This document shows, in pieces, positions 63,220 through 64,000 of a stretch of 64,000 bases of DNA. The DNA comes from Rufibacter glacialis (lineage in GTDB: Bacteria; Bacteroidota; Bacteroidia; Cytophagales; Hymenobacteraceae): the NCBI RefSeq assembly GCF_008271745.1, contig NZ_VKKZ01000021.1, positions 1 through 64,000 on the forward strand. Direction: 5' to 3'. The notes beneath the pieces were generated by a model. The model did not search any database and had not been told where the DNA came from. It saw only the letters and a list, made by a program, of their open reading frames with translations. The position numbers were made by a program, and so were the translations under genes. The stretch's first letter is position 1. Every line of letters starts with the position of its first letter.

Positions 63220-64000
63220 ATGAAAACAAACCAGCAGCCACCCTACTATAAGTGGCTGGCCCTGTCCTTTCTCTTCCTGCTTGCAGGCTGTGACCTTTTT
63301 GAATACCACCCCTACGCCGGCAACCTGGAGTTCAAGAACCTGACGCAAGAGAACGTAGCCCGAATCAAGGCCCTGGAAACCCAATACACCCCGCAGAAGC
63401 CGCTTAGGTTCGCCTTCACCTCAGACACCCAAGGTTTCTTTGCTGAGACCGAGGACATGGTCAAGGACATGAACACCCGCGACATCGCTTTTGTTCTCCA
63501 TGGCGGCGACCTCACCAACTACGCCTTCAAAGACGAATTTGAGCGCATGCACCGGGCCCTGGCCAAGCTGAGGGTGCCTTATGTGACCGTGATTGGGAAC
63601 CATGACTGCCTGGGCGACGGTGACAAGCTCTACAAGGAGATGTATGGTCCCCTGAACTACTCCTTCACCTTTGGGCCAAACAAATTCATTTTCCTGAACA
63701 CCAATTTCCTGGAGTTTGATGAGGCCGTGCCCGACGTAAGCTGGCTGGAAAAGGAACTACAGACGCCGGAAACCATCAGGAACAAGTTTGTGGTGGCCCA
63801 TATCATCCCCAACAACTCAGAAGCCAACAAAGCCAAGGAGCAAGCCTATGCCCAACTCATGCGGCAGTACAACGTGCGCCTTTCGCTGCACGGACATACG
63901 CACTCGCACCAGGTGAAGCAGCCCTACAACGACGGCATCACCTATGTAACGGCGGCGGCGGCCCTCAAGCGCAGCTATGTGCTGGTGACCGTGACCGGAG
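63220..64000 (+). CDS. Metallophosphoesterase lipoprotein (partial, cut by window end)
   Basis: At least 260 residues are visible; the 3' end lies outside the window. Signal with lipobox at Cys24 (FLFLLAGC), then calcineurin-like phosphoesterase motifs: SDTQG (D-x-Q in place of the usual D-x-H), HGGDLTN, VIGNHD, VAHIIPNN and HGHTHSH. A two-metal phosphatase acting on phosphoesters outside the cytoplasm is predicted. The start at ATG 63220 is preferred over GTG 63211 in the same frame. Confidence 0.88.
   Translation, partial: MKTNQQPPYYKWLALSFLFLLAGCDLFEYHPYAGNLEFKNLTQENVARIKALETQYTPQKPLRFAFTSDTQGFFAETEDMVKDMNTRDIAFVLHGGDLTNYAFKDEFERMHRALAKLRVPYVTVIGNHDCLGDGDKLYKEMYGPLNYSFTFGPNKFIFLNTNFLEFDEAVPDVSWLEKELQTPETIRNKFVVAHIIPNNSEANKAKEQAYAQLMRQYNVRLSLHGHTHSHQVKQPYNDGITYVTAAAALKRSYVLVTVTG

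Overview
The window reads as chromosomal DNA of a Bacteroidota bacterium, most likely order Cytophagales, family Hymenobacteraceae (Rufibacter-like; this placement is inferred from gene content and protein style, not from a marker-gene search). Supporting signs: three proteins with C-terminal type IX secretion sorting domains, a SusC/SusD pair, the rpmB..rpmG-DUF4295-ftsY block, bacillithiol synthesis (bshC), a stand-alone mnmD, NAD-epimerase-type threonine dehydrogenase next to kbl, and one clean Bacteroidota promoter (TTTG, 20 bp, TATATTTG) upstream of rpmG. Coding DNA is of moderate GC, while several gene-free stretches (5717-6452, 8802-10013, 23228-24426) are strikingly AT-rich.

Layout. 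0.5-4 kb: beta-CASP metallo-hydrolase and a SulP transporter. 4.4-11.2 kb: two related secreted T9SS proteins and a lipoprotein subtilase, separated by AT-rich deserts. 11.6-16.8 kb: a tiny lipoprotein, a fatty acid hydroxylase-like protein, shikimate kinase, a DoxX/BT_3928 protein, a duplicated DUF1599 protein, then divergently folP and cdaA. 17-23 kb: class A beta-lactamase-like serine hydrolase, CrtI-like oxidoreductase, DnaQ-like exonuclease, erythromycin esterase-like lipoprotein, NYN-cold-shock fusion protein. 24.4-26.8 kb: divergent kbl and threonine dehydrogenase (threonine to glycine). 27-35 kb: outer-membrane barrel, DUF3891, thioredoxin-like, DUF4403, LolA-like and YihY proteins, a lipoprotein, and mnmD, with a repeat-rich intergenic island. 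35.5-39.3 kb: DPP-IV-like peptidase, lipoprotein, SRPBCC protein. 39.3-44 kb: susD and susC. 44.6-53 kb (minus strand): 5-formyl-THF cyclo-ligase and bshC; rimO, ftsY, DUF4295, rpmG; a secreted Xaa-Pro aminopeptidase wedged between rpmG and rpmB; DUF5522. 53-64 kb: SIMPL protein, rocD, an unusual rhomboid protease carrying a TonB-plug-like segment, hemB, a TlpA-like thioredoxin, a large T9SS beta-propeller protein, a lipoprotein, and a metallophosphoesterase cut by the window edge.

The genes are mostly housekeeping and envelope functions in short operons. I see no CRISPR array, prophage, insertion sequence, tRNA or rRNA. The most unusual content is (1) the rhomboid protease with an embedded SusC-type plug segment at 55.5-57.3 kb, and (2) a family of at least 22 nearly fixed-length (34-36 bp) imperfect palindromes, all between genes, with the pattern GTTT-nn-GGCC-TGTTTTC / GAAAACA-GGCC-nn-AAAC. 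Further repeat families (stop-codon-anchored TGAT repeats, paired AATTAGG repeats, GAGACAAGGC palindromes, others) make the intergenic space structured.
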